The notes: a model not told the origin generated them from the letters alone. A stretch of DNA of 21,270 bases from Canibacter sp052085365 (GCA_052085365.1 JBQDFP010000025.1:1-21270), one strand, 5' to 3'. Shown: positions 7,483-16,027, numbered from the stretch's first letter. Made by a program: numbers and translations.

Positions 7483-8739
7483 ATGGCATCCCTCCTTGAC
7501 CGGTTTCGACGCGTAGCGAAAAAAGCACGCGACGACTCCCGTGCGGTCGTGTCTCGAAACAACGAGCACCCGGCGATTGTGCATGCTGACCCCGAGCGGA
7601 TGGACCGCGACACACGGAGCATGTATCTCGATGCGAAACAGGCCGCCGCTGAAGCTGAAGCTGAACGTGTTGTCGAACCCGACAACCCACCGTTCAGGCT
7701 CACTAGCCCGTTCCAAACAGGTTTCGTCGTCACCCTGGGAGCACTGACCGCCCTACTCCTGGCAGGGCTCCTCGGGCAGCTCACGACCGTGATGATGTAC
7801 GTGGTCGGGGCGCTGTTTATCGCGCTCGGCCTCGATCCGATCGTACGAATGCTTGAACGGCGAAAGCTCTCACGTGGGTTGGCAATCACGATCGTCTATT
7901 TTGCGTTCTTGATTATTCTCGCGGGAATCCTTGGCCTGATCATCCCGATCCTCGCAGATCAAATATCGATCTTGGTGCGTATTGCGCCCGCATATTTCTT
8001 TGAAATTTCACACCAAAGTTGGTTCCTCGACCTGAGTCGACAACTAAGTGAATTTGTGGATCTCGACGGCATGGTGCAAATGGGGCAAGACTTTGTTTCA
8101 GACCCAGAAAACCTGGCTCAGGTTGCTGGTGGGGTATTGCAAGCCGGGGTCGGTATCGCGAACGGTGTCACCGCTGGCATTATCGTCCTGATCTTGAGCC
8201 TCTACTTTTTGGCGTCACTGCGCGCTATGAAACGTGGCTTCTATTCACTCGTGCAACGCACCTCACGTGCGCGCGTGATCGACATTACCGAGCAGGTCAC
8301 ACAGTCTGTTGGTGGCTACGTTTCTGGTCAAGCGTTTATCGCATTTATGAACTCGCTGCTGGGTTTCATCATGATGACGATCATTGATGTGCCATTCGCT
8401 GCCGTTGTTGCAGTGGTTGTGTTCCTGCTCGCGCTCATCCCACTCGTGGGAGCGCTCACCGCCACCGGCGTGGTCACTATTGTGGCCCTATTTAACTCGC
8501 CAACTACCGCGCTCATTGCGTTGATTTACTACCTGATTTATATGCAGGTCGAAGCGTACATATTAACCCCGCGCGTGATGAGTCGTGTGGTGAAAGTCCC
8601 TGGCGCATTCGTTGTTATCGGAGCGCTCACCGGCGGCACACTGCTGGGGCTTCTCGGCGCGCTCATCGCTATTCCAGTGACCGCTTCGGCGATAATGATC
8701 GTTAAGCAGGTTTGGATTCCTCGTCAGGATCGACGCTAG
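7483..8739 (+). CDS. AI-2E family (UPF0118) membrane transporter
   Basis: A 418-residue polytopic protein. A charged N-terminal segment of about 75 residues is followed by several long hydrophobic helices. Late-domain signatures typical of PF01594 are visible: the SVGGYVSGQ segment, the LLALIPLVGAL loop and the C-terminal YILTPRVMSRVV followed by GALTGGTLLGLLGAL and AIPVTA. Members export small molecules or act as Na+/H+ antiporters; AI-2 itself is rarely the real substrate, so none is assigned. It occupies the slot between recN and pyrG that holds steA/steB in mycobacteria and many other actinobacteria. The start lacks a Shine-Dalgarno and lies 7 bases after a -10 hexamer. Confidence 0.92.
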   Translation: MASLLDRFRRVAKKARDDSRAVVSRNNEHPAIVHADPERMDRDTRSMYLDAKQAAAEAEAERVVEPDNPPFRLTSPFQTGFVVTLGALTALLLAGLLGQLTTVMMYVVGALFIALGLDPIVRMLERRKLSRGLAITIVYFAFLIILAGILGLIIPILADQISILVRIAPAYFFEISHQSWFLDLSRQLSEFVDLDGMVQMGQDFVSDPENLAQVAGGVLQAGVGIANGVTAGIIVLILSLYFLASLRAMKRGFYSLVQRTSRARVIDITEQVTQSVGGYVSGQAFIAFMNSLLGFIMMTIIDVPFAAVVAVVVFLLALIPLVGALTATGVVTIVALFNSPTTALIALIYYLIYMQVEAYILTPRVMSRVVKVPGAFVVIGALTGGTLLGLLGALIAIPVTASAIMIVKQVWIPRQDRR

Positions 8740-8761
8740 TGACCCATTCAACATTCCAAGC

Positions 8762-8770
8762 TGATAGGAT
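8762..8770 (+). promoter_or_regulatory. Extended -10 promoter of pyrG, leaderless type
   Basis: TGATAGGAT combines an extended TGN with the -10 TAGGAT (8765-8770). Eight bases later comes GTG 8779 with no Shine-Dalgarno between. No clear -35 is present at the right spacing, which is compatible with an extended -10 promoter. No attenuator hairpin of the Gram-positive pyrG kind is visible upstream. Confidence 0.5.
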
Positions 8771-8778
8771 TAAAGCCC

Positions 8779-10455
8779 GTGGTAGCAACTAACGGTTCCA
8801 AGGTCACCAAGCACATCTTCGTCACCGGAGGGGTCGTCTCCTCTCTCGGTAAAGGACTCACCGCGGCCAGTCTGGGAAATCTTCTCACCGCGCGTGGACT
8901 CCACGTTGTTATGCAGAAACTCGATCCATATTTGAACGTGGATCCCGGCACAATGAATCCATTCGAGCACGGCGAAGTTTTTGTCACGGACGATGGAGCC
9001 GAAACCGACCTCGATATCGGGCATTACGAACGTTTTCTTGACATTAGCCTGTCGCAAGCAGCGAACGTCACCACCGGTCAGATCTATTCTGAAGTCATCG
9101 GGAAAGAACGTCGTGGGGAATATCTCGGCCAGACAGTGCAGGTTATCCCGCACATCACGAACGAGATCAAACGCCGCATGCGGTTGCAGGCTGAACAGGA
9201 CCCGCAACCGGATGTGATCATTACTGAAATCGGTGGCACAGTTGGCGATATCGAATCACAGCCTTTCCTCGAAGCCGCACGTCAGGTGCGTCACGAAGTC
9301 GGGCGGCACAATGTGATCTTCGTGCACGTGTCCCTCGTGCCGTTTATGAGCGCTTCGGGTGAACAGAAAACAAAACCCACACAGCATTCCGTTGCCACTC
9401 TCCGCTCGATCGGCCTGCAGCCAGACGCACTCGTGCTTCGCAGCGATCGACCGGTGACTGACGACAATCTTGCGAAGATTGCTCTCATGTGTGACGTCGA
9501 CGAAGACGCTGTTGTGAATGCAATCGATGTCCCCAGTATTTATGATCTGCCAAAACTCTTGAATGATCAGGGACTTGACCAAACCATCATTCAGCACCTT
9601 GAACTCGATGCTGACCCAGTGGACTGGGCTGGCTGGCAGCCGGTACTCGACGCGGTGCACAACCCACGCCACGAGATTACGATCGGTCTGATCGGCAAAT
9701 ATGTTGAGCTGCATGATGCTTACCTGTCAGTAAGCGAAGCGTTGAAAGCTGGTGGTTTCGCCCACGCAGCACGCGTGAACCTGAAGTGGATCCCGTCAGA
9801 CGAGTGCGAAACCGCTGAGGGTGCCGCAAAACACATGTCGCATCTTGACGGGGTGTGTGTTCCCGGTGGATTTGGTATTCGCGGTATTGAAGGCAAAATT
9901 GGGGCGCTTCGATTTGCGCGCGAAAACGGCATCCCCTCGTTGGGTCTCTGCCTTGGCATGCAGTGCATGGTGATCGAATACGCTCGTCACTGCGCTGGCC
10001 TTGCAGACGCCTCATCTACAGAGTTTGACCCCGATACGCAGGTTCCTGTCATCGCAACAATGGCCGAACAGGTTGATATTCTTGACGGCGGTGACCTTGG
10101 CGGCACGATGCGTCTCGGACTCTACGCAGCACAGTTCGAAGCAGACTCACTCGCCGCGAAACTCTACGGTGCTACGACAGCTTCAGAACGTCACCGTCAC
10201 AGGTACGAAGTGAACAACAAGTACCGTGATCAGATCGCAGAGGCAGGCCTGTCGTTCTCGGGTCTCAGCCCTGATGGGTCGCTCGTGGAATATGTTGAAC
10301 TTCCCGCAGAAGAGCATCCGTTCTATATCGGTACGCAAGCCCACCCTGAGCTTCGTTCACGCCCCGGCCGTGCACACCCACTCTTTGCAGGCCTCGCAGC
10401 AGCCGCAATCGAGCGGCAACAGTCACAGCGACTGTTCGAAGATGGTGACAACTAG
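8779..10455 (+). CDS. pyrG: CTP synthase (glutamine hydrolysing)
   Basis: A 558-residue enzyme converting UTP to CTP with ATP and glutamine, the last step of de novo pyrimidine nucleotide synthesis. The N-terminal amidoligase domain begins with the P-loop segment FVTGGVVSSLGKGL and contains the GTVGDIE motif. The C-terminal class I glutamine amidotransferase domain has its nucleophile Cys391 in GLCLGMQ, with His522 and Glu524 (HPEL) completing the triad. The length is normal. The start is GTG 8779; no other start would leave the N-terminus intact, and the context looks leaderless. Downstream Nudix and xerD genes follow with minimal spacing. Confidence 0.97.
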   Translation: MVATNGSKVTKHIFVTGGVVSSLGKGLTAASLGNLLTARGLHVVMQKLDPYLNVDPGTMNPFEHGEVFVTDDGAETDLDIGHYERFLDISLSQAANVTTGQIYSEVIGKERRGEYLGQTVQVIPHITNEIKRRMRLQAEQDPQPDVIITEIGGTVGDIESQPFLEAARQVRHEVGRHNVIFVHVSLVPFMSASGEQKTKPTQHSVATLRSIGLQPDALVLRSDRPVTDDNLAKIALMCDVDEDAVVNAIDVPSIYDLPKLLNDQGLDQTIIQHLELDADPVDWAGWQPVLDAVHNPRHEITIGLIGKYVELHDAYLSVSEALKAGGFAHAARVNLKWIPSDECETAEGAAKHMSHLDGVCVPGGFGIRGIEGKIGALRFARENGIPSLGLCLGMQCMVIEYARHCAGLADASSTEFDPDTQVPVIATMAEQVDILDGGDLGGTMRLGLYAAQFEADSLAAKLYGATTASERHRHRYEVNNKYRDQIAEAGLSFSGLSPDGSLVEYVELPAEEHPFYIGTQAHPELRSRPGRAHPLFAGLAAAAIERQQSQRLFEDGDN

Positions 10456-10460
10456 CTACG

Positions 10461-11096
10461 ATGCTCACTGACGAACCCACACCGCTGCCCGTTCACCGTT
10501 CACACAAGCTCGCTGACGGTGCGGTCTGGGATGTTCGAGAAGATACTTTCGCCTACGGTGATGAGACGCTCACGCGGCAATACCTCGACCATCCCGGTGC
10601 GGTGCTAGTACTCGCGCTTGACGAAGACGACCGTGCACTACTGATCCGCCAATATCGTCACCCGATCGCCGTCAAAGAATGGGAAATTCCGGGCGGGCTG
10701 ATGGACGAACCAGGGGAGTCGGGCCTAGCTGGCGCACAACGCGAACTCGCCGAAGAAGCGAACCTTGCGGCTGAGGACTGGGCAGTCCTGTTGGACACTG
10801 CAACGACTCCCGGTGGCAGCACAGAACTCATACGTATTTTTGTGGCCCGTTCCCTGCACGAAACCACCACCGACTTTGTACGGCACGGTGAAGAAGCAGA
10901 CATGGAATACCGTTGGGTCACCCTCGAAGAAATACGCGATGCGGCATTCCGAGGGGACGTCCAAAACGGAACCCTGCTCCATGCCGTGTTTGCAGCACTC
11001 GATGCGAAATCCCGCGGTTGGCGTGACCTCCGCCCTGCAGACTCTCCCTGGCCGGGGCGGCAATATGTGCGTGGAGAGCGCACTCTGAGGTCGTAA
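10461..11096 (+). CDS. Nudix hydrolase, ADP-ribose pyrophosphatase type
   Basis: A 211-residue cytoplasmic protein matching the Rv1700-type ADP-ribose pyrophosphatase that sits between pyrG and xerD in mycobacteria. The Nudix box runs from Gly79 to about Leu102, with Glu86, Arg94-Glu95 and Glu98-Glu99. It has six residues instead of five between the leading Gly and the first Glu; as I recall, the mycobacterial enzyme shares this insertion. The preceding RQYRHP and EWEIPGG segments are typical of ADPRases. The ATG is five bases after the pyrG stop and has no clear Shine-Dalgarno, so translation is probably coupled. Its stop overlaps the xerD ATG by one base. Confidence 0.92.
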   Translation: MLTDEPTPLPVHRSHKLADGAVWDVREDTFAYGDETLTRQYLDHPGAVLVLALDEDDRALLIRQYRHPIAVKEWEIPGGLMDEPGESGLAGAQRELAEEANLAAEDWAVLLDTATTPGGSTELIRIFVARSLHETTTDFVRHGEEADMEYRWVTLEEIRDAAFRGDVQNGTLLHAVFAALDAKSRGWRDLRPADSPWPGRQYVRGERTLRS

Positions 11097-12043
11097 TGCT
11101 CGCACCGCATGAAGGAGCGTCGAGATTCTTGCGGTACCTCATTCTCGAACGCGGCGTTTCAGAAAACACCCGTGATGCATACTCTCGAGACTTGGCTGCA
11201 TATGAGACCTGGCTGACTGAGCAGGGCATCACCGATCTTGAGAGCGTCACCCCAAATCTTTTAAAACAGTTCGTTGTCTCGCTTGAAGCTTTGAGTCCCG
11301 CAACCATCACCCGCAGACTCACCAGTGTGCGCGGCATGCATCGATTTCTGTATGAAGAAGGCGCCCTCACCAAGTATGCGGGGGCCGGAGTGCGCACCCC
11401 AAAGCCCGCACAGACCCTGCCACACACGCTCACCATTGATGAAGTGAGTGCCCTGCTTGATGCTGCCGGCGGTGATACCCCGGTGCGGTTACGTGACCGG
11501 GCACTGCTCGAACTGCTGTATGCGAGCGGGGCGCGAGTCAGCGAGATTACGAACCTGGATGTAGACGACCTGTTACAAGGCTCTGACGAAGACGAACTAC
11601 TCGCAGATCCTCAAGTCACGCTTGCTGCCGGCGGCTTCTTGCGAGTCACCGGAAAAGGCGAAAAACAGCGTATTGTGCCGTACGGTAGTTACGCCGGGAC
11701 CGCGCTCGCCGCATACCTTGTCCGCGCACGGCCTCTGTTTGCCCGTAAAGGCTCTGGAACTCCCGCTCTGTTTATTGGCCCACGAGGTGGACGCATAAGT
11801 CGACAAAGTGTCTGGCTGGTGATCAAAGCCGCCGCAGAGCGCGCAGAAATCCAGGCTGAAATCTCGCCGCACTCGCTGCGACATAGCTTCGCAACCCATT
11901 TGCTTGCCGGCGGTGCTGACGTGCGCTCAGTGCAAGAACTTCTCGGGCACGCCTCAGTGACGACGACACAGATATATACCCACGTGTCACGCGAAACGCT
12001 GCATGAACACTATGTGAATGCGCACCCGCGTGCACGCAGCTAA
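11096..12043 (+). CDS. xerD: Tyrosine recombinase XerD
   Basis: A 315-residue site-specific recombinase resolving chromosome dimers at dif together with XerC. A SAM-like core-binding domain (about residues 8-95) precedes the catalytic domain. Catalytic residues are Arg147 (SGARVSE), Lys187 (TGKGEK), His259 and Arg262 (HSLRHSF), His285 (LGHAS) and nucleophile Tyr294 (QIYTH). A short acidic insertion of about 15 residues follows VDDLL (residues 161-176). The pyrG-Nudix-xerD context marks it as the housekeeping recombinase and not a mobile-element integrase. Confidence 0.94.
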   Translation: MLAPHEGASRFLRYLILERGVSENTRDAYSRDLAAYETWLTEQGITDLESVTPNLLKQFVVSLEALSPATITRRLTSVRGMHRFLYEEGALTKYAGAGVRTPKPAQTLPHTLTIDEVSALLDAAGGDTPVRLRDRALLELLYASGARVSEITNLDVDDLLQGSDEDELLADPQVTLAAGGFLRVTGKGEKQRIVPYGSYAGTALAAYLVRARPLFARKGSGTPALFIGPRGGRISRQSVWLVIKAAAERAEIQAEISPHSLRHSFATHLLAGGADVRSVQELLGHASVTTTQIYTHVSRETLHEHYVNAHPRARS

Positions 12044-12095
12044 ACCAGTCCCGCAACACGACGGCACCAGTCATCGAACACGAAGGTTTCCTGAG

Positions 12096-12105
12096 GCAAG
12101 CTTGC
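12096..12105. promoter_or_regulatory. 10-bp perfect palindrome GCAAGCTTGC upstream of the lipoprotein gene
   Basis: A perfect palindrome flanked by CCTG (12090-12093) and CAGG (12105-12108) in the 119-base gap between xerD and the lipoprotein gene. No U-run follows, so it is a poor intrinsic terminator. It could be an operator, or chance. Confidence 0.2.
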
Positions 12106-12162
12106 AGGTGAAATCGGTACAGTCGTGGCTAGACATCCGCGCAGTGTGAAAGAAGGTTGATT

Positions 12163-12648
12163 GTGAAAATTCAGCGAGGGTCCATTGTCGCAGCCTGCGC
12201 TGTTGCGCTTCTTTTGGGCGGGTGTGCTCAAGCAACCGAAGCGCCTGAACGCAATGATGATGGTGAAATCACCTCGGCCATGGACAACGCTGACATTCTC
12301 AAAATCACGGTCGGTGACTGCTTCAATATGAAGTCGGGCACAGGCTCGGTTGATCGTGCGGCAGTGGTGCCGTGTGACGACCCGCATTCTGCAGAAGCGT
12401 TCGCGAGTTTTGATACCGCTGACGCAGACAAATATCCGGGGTCAGAAGCGCTCGTGAAGGCCGCGAACGAAGCCTGCTTGAAAGAGTTCGAAAGTTTCGT
12501 CGGAACCGATTACAACGAATCGAAACTTGAATACTGGCCTATATATCCCAGCAGCCAGAGCTGGGCTGACGACGACCGTGAAACACTGTGCGTTGTTGCA
12601 AACCCGGGCAAAGACACCAAGGGCAGCCTCGCAGACGCAAAGATCTAA
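12163..12648 (+). CDS. Putative lipoprotein, septum formation family (PF13845-like)
   Basis: A 161-residue secreted lipoprotein. The signal peptide has a short basic start and a hydrophobic core, ending in the lipobox LLGGC with Cys21 as the lipidation site. The mature part has the VGDCFN segment and the VPCDDPHSAEAF segment, the paired Cys/His signature of actinobacterial 'septum formation' family proteins, plus two more Cys residues likely forming disulfides. Function in division is only suggested by the family name. GTG 12163 is chosen over TTG 12157 because GAAGG at 12152-12156 has a 6-base spacer. It lies between xerD and parA, where mycobacteria have unrelated genes. Confidence 0.88.
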   Translation: MKIQRGSIVAACAVALLLGGCAQATEAPERNDDGEITSAMDNADILKITVGDCFNMKSGTGSVDRAAVVPCDDPHSAEAFASFDTADADKYPGSEALVKAANEACLKEFESFVGTDYNESKLEYWPIYPSSQSWADDDRETLCVVANPGKDTKGSLADAKI

Positions 12649-12672
12649 GTTCTGTCTGAGTTCTGATGACGG

Positions 12673-12678
12673 TAGACT
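12673..12678 (+). promoter_or_regulatory. Candidate -10 element upstream of parA
   Basis: The context GGTAGACTCGGTG closely resembles the promoter context at 3861-3877 (GGTAGACTTACGGTG). Here the -10 lies about 80 bases before the parA GTG, predicting a leader of about 73 bases. A -35 is weak (TTCTGT at 12650-12655). Confidence 0.4.
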
Positions 12679-12757
12679 CGGTGAAGGAATACGCTGGAGT
12701 GCACGCAACCAAGCGTGACATGACGACCAAAGAGACGGCGTAGAAAGGGGAGGCTCA

Positions 12758-13603
12758 GTGGCAGAGCAAGTCGGTCCAACAGGACGCCCGGTGCAACGTT
12801 TCAACCCTCCCAAAGCGCTCGAAGGCCACGGACCCGCCCGTGTGATTGCTATGTGCAATCAGAAAGGCGGAGTCGGTAAAACCACCACCACGATCAACCT
12901 CGGGGCAGCACTGGCTCGCTACGGTCGGCGCGTTCTTGCCGTCGATTTTGATCCGCAGGGTGCGCTTTCAGCCGGCCTCGGGGTCGCGGCTCACGAAGTT
13001 CCGACGATTTACGACTTGATGCTCGGGCATGAGAAAGACCCGCACAAAGTGATTCAGTCAACTGAGACTGACAATCTTGACGTGATTCCAGCAAATATTG
13101 ATCTTTCAGCAGCCGAAGTTCATTTGATCAATGAAGTGGCTCGTGAACAGATCCTGGCAAGTGTGCTGCGCAAAGTACAAGATGAATACGATGTCATTTT
13201 GATTGACTGTCAACCGTCACTTGGACTGCTCGCAGTGAACGCCCTCACCGCCAGCCACGGGGTGCTTATCCCGCTGGCTTGCGAATACTTCGCACTGCGT
13301 GGTGTTGCACTGCTGATCGAAACGATCGACAAAGTTCGAGACCGCCTCAACCCGAGCCTTGAACTTGACGGCATTATTGCGACCATGTTTGATTCACGTA
13401 CCCTGCACGCGCGTGAAGTGTTAGACCGGCTCGTCGACACCTTTGATGACAAAGTTTTTGACACCGTGATTGGACGCACAGTTCGTATTCCGGACGCGTC
13501 AGTTGCTGCGAAACCGATCCTTGATTTTGCGCCCGAGAACCCTGCATCTGAGGCATATCTCACCCTTGCACGCGAGCTGGTGCAACGCGGCGTGATTGCG
13601 TAG
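12758..13603 (+). CDS. parA: ParA/Soj-family ATPase (scpAB-linked)
   Basis: A 281-residue member of the deviant Walker ATPases. The motif KGGVGKTT begins at residue 36, with the signature Lys36 before the P-loop Lys41, and DFDPQGAL and LIDCQPSLG are conserved. The family drives DNA or protein positioning by nucleotide-dependent DNA binding. No parB lies next to it. It is the scpAB-linked paralogue (Rv1708-like), not the origin-proximal parA, so its cargo is uncertain; a role with SMC-ScpAB in segregation is inferred. GTG 12758 is supported by AAAGGGGAGG at 12744-12753 with a 4-base spacer. Confidence 0.93.
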   Translation: MAEQVGPTGRPVQRFNPPKALEGHGPARVIAMCNQKGGVGKTTTTINLGAALARYGRRVLAVDFDPQGALSAGLGVAAHEVPTIYDLMLGHEKDPHKVIQSTETDNLDVIPANIDLSAAEVHLINEVAREQILASVLRKVQDEYDVILIDCQPSLGLLAVNALTASHGVLIPLACEYFALRGVALLIETIDKVRDRLNPSLELDGIIATMFDSRTLHAREVLDRLVDTFDDKVFDTVIGRTVRIPDASVAAKPILDFAPENPASEAYLTLARELVQRGVIA

Positions 13604-13607
13604 ACAC

Positions 13608-14474
13608 ATGTCCCGGCTGAGCCCAGACGAGCACGCAGCCGAGCCGACGGCCGCGCCTGAACCCATCGAGCCTGAAAGAGAAAACTCTGACGAGTTCCGA
13701 GTCTCGCTCGACAACTTTGATGGACCGTTTGACCTGCTGCTGAGCCTCATCTCAAAACATGAACTTGATATCACTGAAGTCTCACTCAGTCTCGTCACCG
13801 ACGAATTCATTAGCTACCTGGGTGGGCTTGAAGAAAACGATGTTGCAGGGCTCGACCGCGCTTCAGAATTTCTCGTCGTCGCCGCAACACTACTCGACCT
13901 GAAAATCGCGAGTCTATTGCCCGAAGGTGAAGCCGTCGACGCTGAAGACATCGCCCTGCTCGAAGCACGCGATCTGCTCTTCGCGAGACTGCTACAGTAT
14001 CGTGCGTTTAAACAGGCCAGCGGGTGGATCAGCCAGCGACTTCAATCTGAAGGCAAACGCCACCCGCGCCAGGTGCCGCTGGACCAGAAGTATCGTGGCC
14101 GTGGGCCAGAACTCATTTGGACGTTAAGTCTGGACGACTTTGCGGCGCTCGGGATGCTCGCGCTCACCCCAAAAGAACTTCCCACTATCGGGCTCGAACA
14201 TCTCCACGCGCCGCTCGTGTCGATTCGAGAACAGGCCGCAATTGTCGTGTCACTGCTGCGCAGCACCGGTCAGCGCACCTTTCGTGAAATGATTGCAGGA
14301 GTGCAAGAAACCGGAGTGGTAGTCGCGCGCTTCCTTGCCCTGCTCGAACTGTATCGACGACAAGCTGTGTCATTTGATCAAGAAAGTCCGCTCGGCGAAC
14401 TGAGCGTGCGCTGGTCTGACGAGCACTGGTCAGACGACGATCTCGCAAACTTGGGAACTGATTATGACAATTGA
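13608..14474 (+). CDS. scpA: Segregation and condensation protein A
   Basis: A 288-residue kleisin that bridges the SMC dimer heads with ScpB. After an acidic, Pro/Glu-rich tail (about residues 6-28) the N-terminal kleisin domain shows the family signature NFDGPFDLLLSLI and the nearby HELDITEVSL. A long middle helix region and a C-terminal winged helix follow. ATG 13608 is four bases after the parA stop and lacks a Shine-Dalgarno, so it is likely coupled; an in-frame TTG at 13596 is a less likely start. Its 3' end overlaps scpB by 11 bases. Confidence 0.94.
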   Translation: MSRLSPDEHAAEPTAAPEPIEPERENSDEFRVSLDNFDGPFDLLLSLISKHELDITEVSLSLVTDEFISYLGGLEENDVAGLDRASEFLVVAATLLDLKIASLLPEGEAVDAEDIALLEARDLLFARLLQYRAFKQASGWISQRLQSEGKRHPRQVPLDQKYRGRGPELIWTLSLDDFAALGMLALTPKELPTIGLEHLHAPLVSIREQAAIVVSLLRSTGQRTFREMIAGVQETGVVVARFLALLELYRRQAVSFDQESPLGELSVRWSDEHWSDDDLANLGTDYDN

Positions 14475-15078
14475 GACTGAGGCCGGGCAGGCCGACGCAG
14501 CAGCCACCTCGAGTGATGCGCAGCACGTGCGCGATACCACGCAACTGCCACACCAGCTTGAAGCACTGCTCATCGTCGCCGACGAACCCCTCTCCGCTGT
14601 AGAGCTCGCGACCGCGGTGCAACGCCCGATGAAAGAAGTGAAAGCTGCGCTCGAACAGCTCATCACCGAATTCAACCGTGCTGGGCGCGGCTTCGAACTT
14701 CGCGAAATTGCTGGAGGATACCGCTTTTATGCCCGCGAAACTTTCGACGAACTCATCATCGACTTCATGCAGGAACGCACCGTTACCAGGCTCTCGAACG
14801 CTGCCCTAGAAACGCTCACGGTGATCGCTTACCGGCAGCCCATTTCGCGTGGACAAATCGCGTCGATTCGAGCCGTCAACGTAGATTCAGTGGTGCGCAC
14901 CCTCGTCGGACGCGGGCTTATTACCGAAGTCGACCACGACCCCGAAACCGGTGCGATTCTTTACGGCACCACCGATGCACTCCTTGAACACTTGGGAATT
15001 GGTTCGCTCGACGAACTGCCACCCGTTGCCCCGCTACTCGACGACGGAACAGAAGGATTCGACCATGAACACTTCTGA
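14464..15078 (+). CDS. scpB: Segregation and condensation protein B
   Basis: A 204-residue winged-helix protein that dimerises and binds ScpA to complete the SMC condensin complex. Core family segments include LEALLIVADEPLS, REIAGGYRFYAR, ALETLTVIAYRQPISRGQI and VRTLVGRGLITE. A 25-residue polar N-terminal tail and an acidic C-terminus flank the core. It overlaps scpA at its start and rluB at its end, so the three proteins are probably translated in coupled fashion. Confidence 0.95.
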   Translation: MTIETEAGQADAAATSSDAQHVRDTTQLPHQLEALLIVADEPLSAVELATAVQRPMKEVKAALEQLITEFNRAGRGFELREIAGGYRFYARETFDELIIDFMQERTVTRLSNAALETLTVIAYRQPISRGQIASIRAVNVDSVVRTLVGRGLITEVDHDPETGAILYGTTDALLEHLGIGSLDELPPVAPLLDDGTEGFDHEHF

Positions 15079-16027
15079 TCTCGGTGGCTCGTTCTCCGTC
15101 GACGGACACAACATTGACCTGTCGGACTTCGGTTGGGAAGACGCGCCCAAGAGCCAGAAACGTCGCCCAGAGGACGGTCTCGTTAGACTGCAGAAAGCGC
15201 TTGCTGGAGCCGGTGTCGCATCACGCCGTGCCTGTGAGACACTCATCACAAAAGGCCGTGTTCAAGTCAACGGGGACGTGATGAAGGAACTCGGCACCAA
15301 GATTGACCCGGACCGTGACGAAATACGTGTCGATGGCGTTATTCTGCAACTCGATGTGTCTAAGCGCTATTTCATTTTGAACAAACCTCGCGGCATCGTC
15401 TCCACTATGAAAGACGAAAAAGGCCGACCTGACCTGAGAGAGTTCACTGACCTGCTTGACGGACGTTACTACAACGTTGGCAGGCTCGACACTGACACCT
15501 CAGGCCTGCTGATTCTCACCAACGATGGAGAACTCGCGCACCAACTCGCGCACCCCAAGTTCGGTGTACAAAAAACATATATCGCAAAAGTTCGCGGAAC
15601 CGTCACCGCCGGCACAATTCAAAAAATGAAAGACGGCATCACCCTCGAAGACGGTCCCATACACGCCGACCGTGCAGCGCTGCGTGCGGGAGGATCCACC
15701 CCCAAAAATTCAGACGACGCAGTGTCACTCGTTGAACTCACCCTGCATTCCGGCAAGAACCGTATTGTGCGACGCATGCTCGCAGCCGTCGGGCACCCCG
15801 TGATCGAACTCGTGCGCAGACAATTTGGTCCCTTAAATCTCGGCACCCTCGCACTGGGCGAATTGCGTGAACTCAGCGACGCAGAACGCGGAGCACTCCT
15901 CACCGCTGCTGACGGCGACAGTAAAATAACTGCCGGTCGTCCCGGTGATGGCGCAGGTGCAAAAGGTATGCGCGGTATTGCGAAACCTCAACCACAACGC
16001 AAACCCAAACAGAAGCGGAGAAAATAG
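15065..16027 (+). CDS. rluB: Pseudouridine synthase, RsuA/RluB family
   Basis: A 320-residue enzyme isomerising uridine in rRNA. The N-terminal 35 residues are acidic and Gly/Ser-rich. The S4 domain (about 38-75) contains LQKALAGAGVASRRACE. The catalytic domain carries the nucleophile Asp142 in GRLDTDTSGLL, preceded by the FILNKPRG motif. The last 25 residues are strongly basic (Lys/Arg/Gln/Pro), a likely RNA-binding tail. ATG 15065 is preferred over earlier in-frame codons because AGAAGGA precedes it with proper spacing and the S4 domain keeps a usual offset. The exact target (23S U2605-type for RluB) is inferred. It overlaps scpB by 14 bases and tyrA by one. Confidence 0.93.
   Translation: MNTSDLGGSFSVDGHNIDLSDFGWEDAPKSQKRRPEDGLVRLQKALAGAGVASRRACETLITKGRVQVNGDVMKELGTKIDPDRDEIRVDGVILQLDVSKRYFILNKPRGIVSTMKDEKGRPDLREFTDLLDGRYYNVGRLDTDTSGLLILTNDGELAHQLAHPKFGVQKTYIAKVRGTVTAGTIQKMKDGITLEDGPIHADRAALRAGGSTPKNSDDAVSLVELTLHSGKNRIVRRMLAAVGHPVIELVRRQFGPLNLGTLALGELRELSDAERGALLTAADGDSKITAGRPGDGAGAKGMRGIAKPQPQRKPKQKRRK

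Noticed and set aside
11096..12043. Tyrosine recombinase considered as a mobile-element integrase, with tRNA-Pro as a possible attachment site
   Set aside because: It lies in the conserved pyrG-Nudix-xerD context, has XerD-like length and motifs, is 9 kb from the tRNA, and no phage or conjugation genes or duplicated tRNA ends are visible.
12666..12743. A 25-codon ORF in front of parA, possible leader peptide
   Set aside because: It starts upstream of or within the predicted -10 element, has no Shine-Dalgarno, and shows no regulatory codon run or attenuator hairpin.
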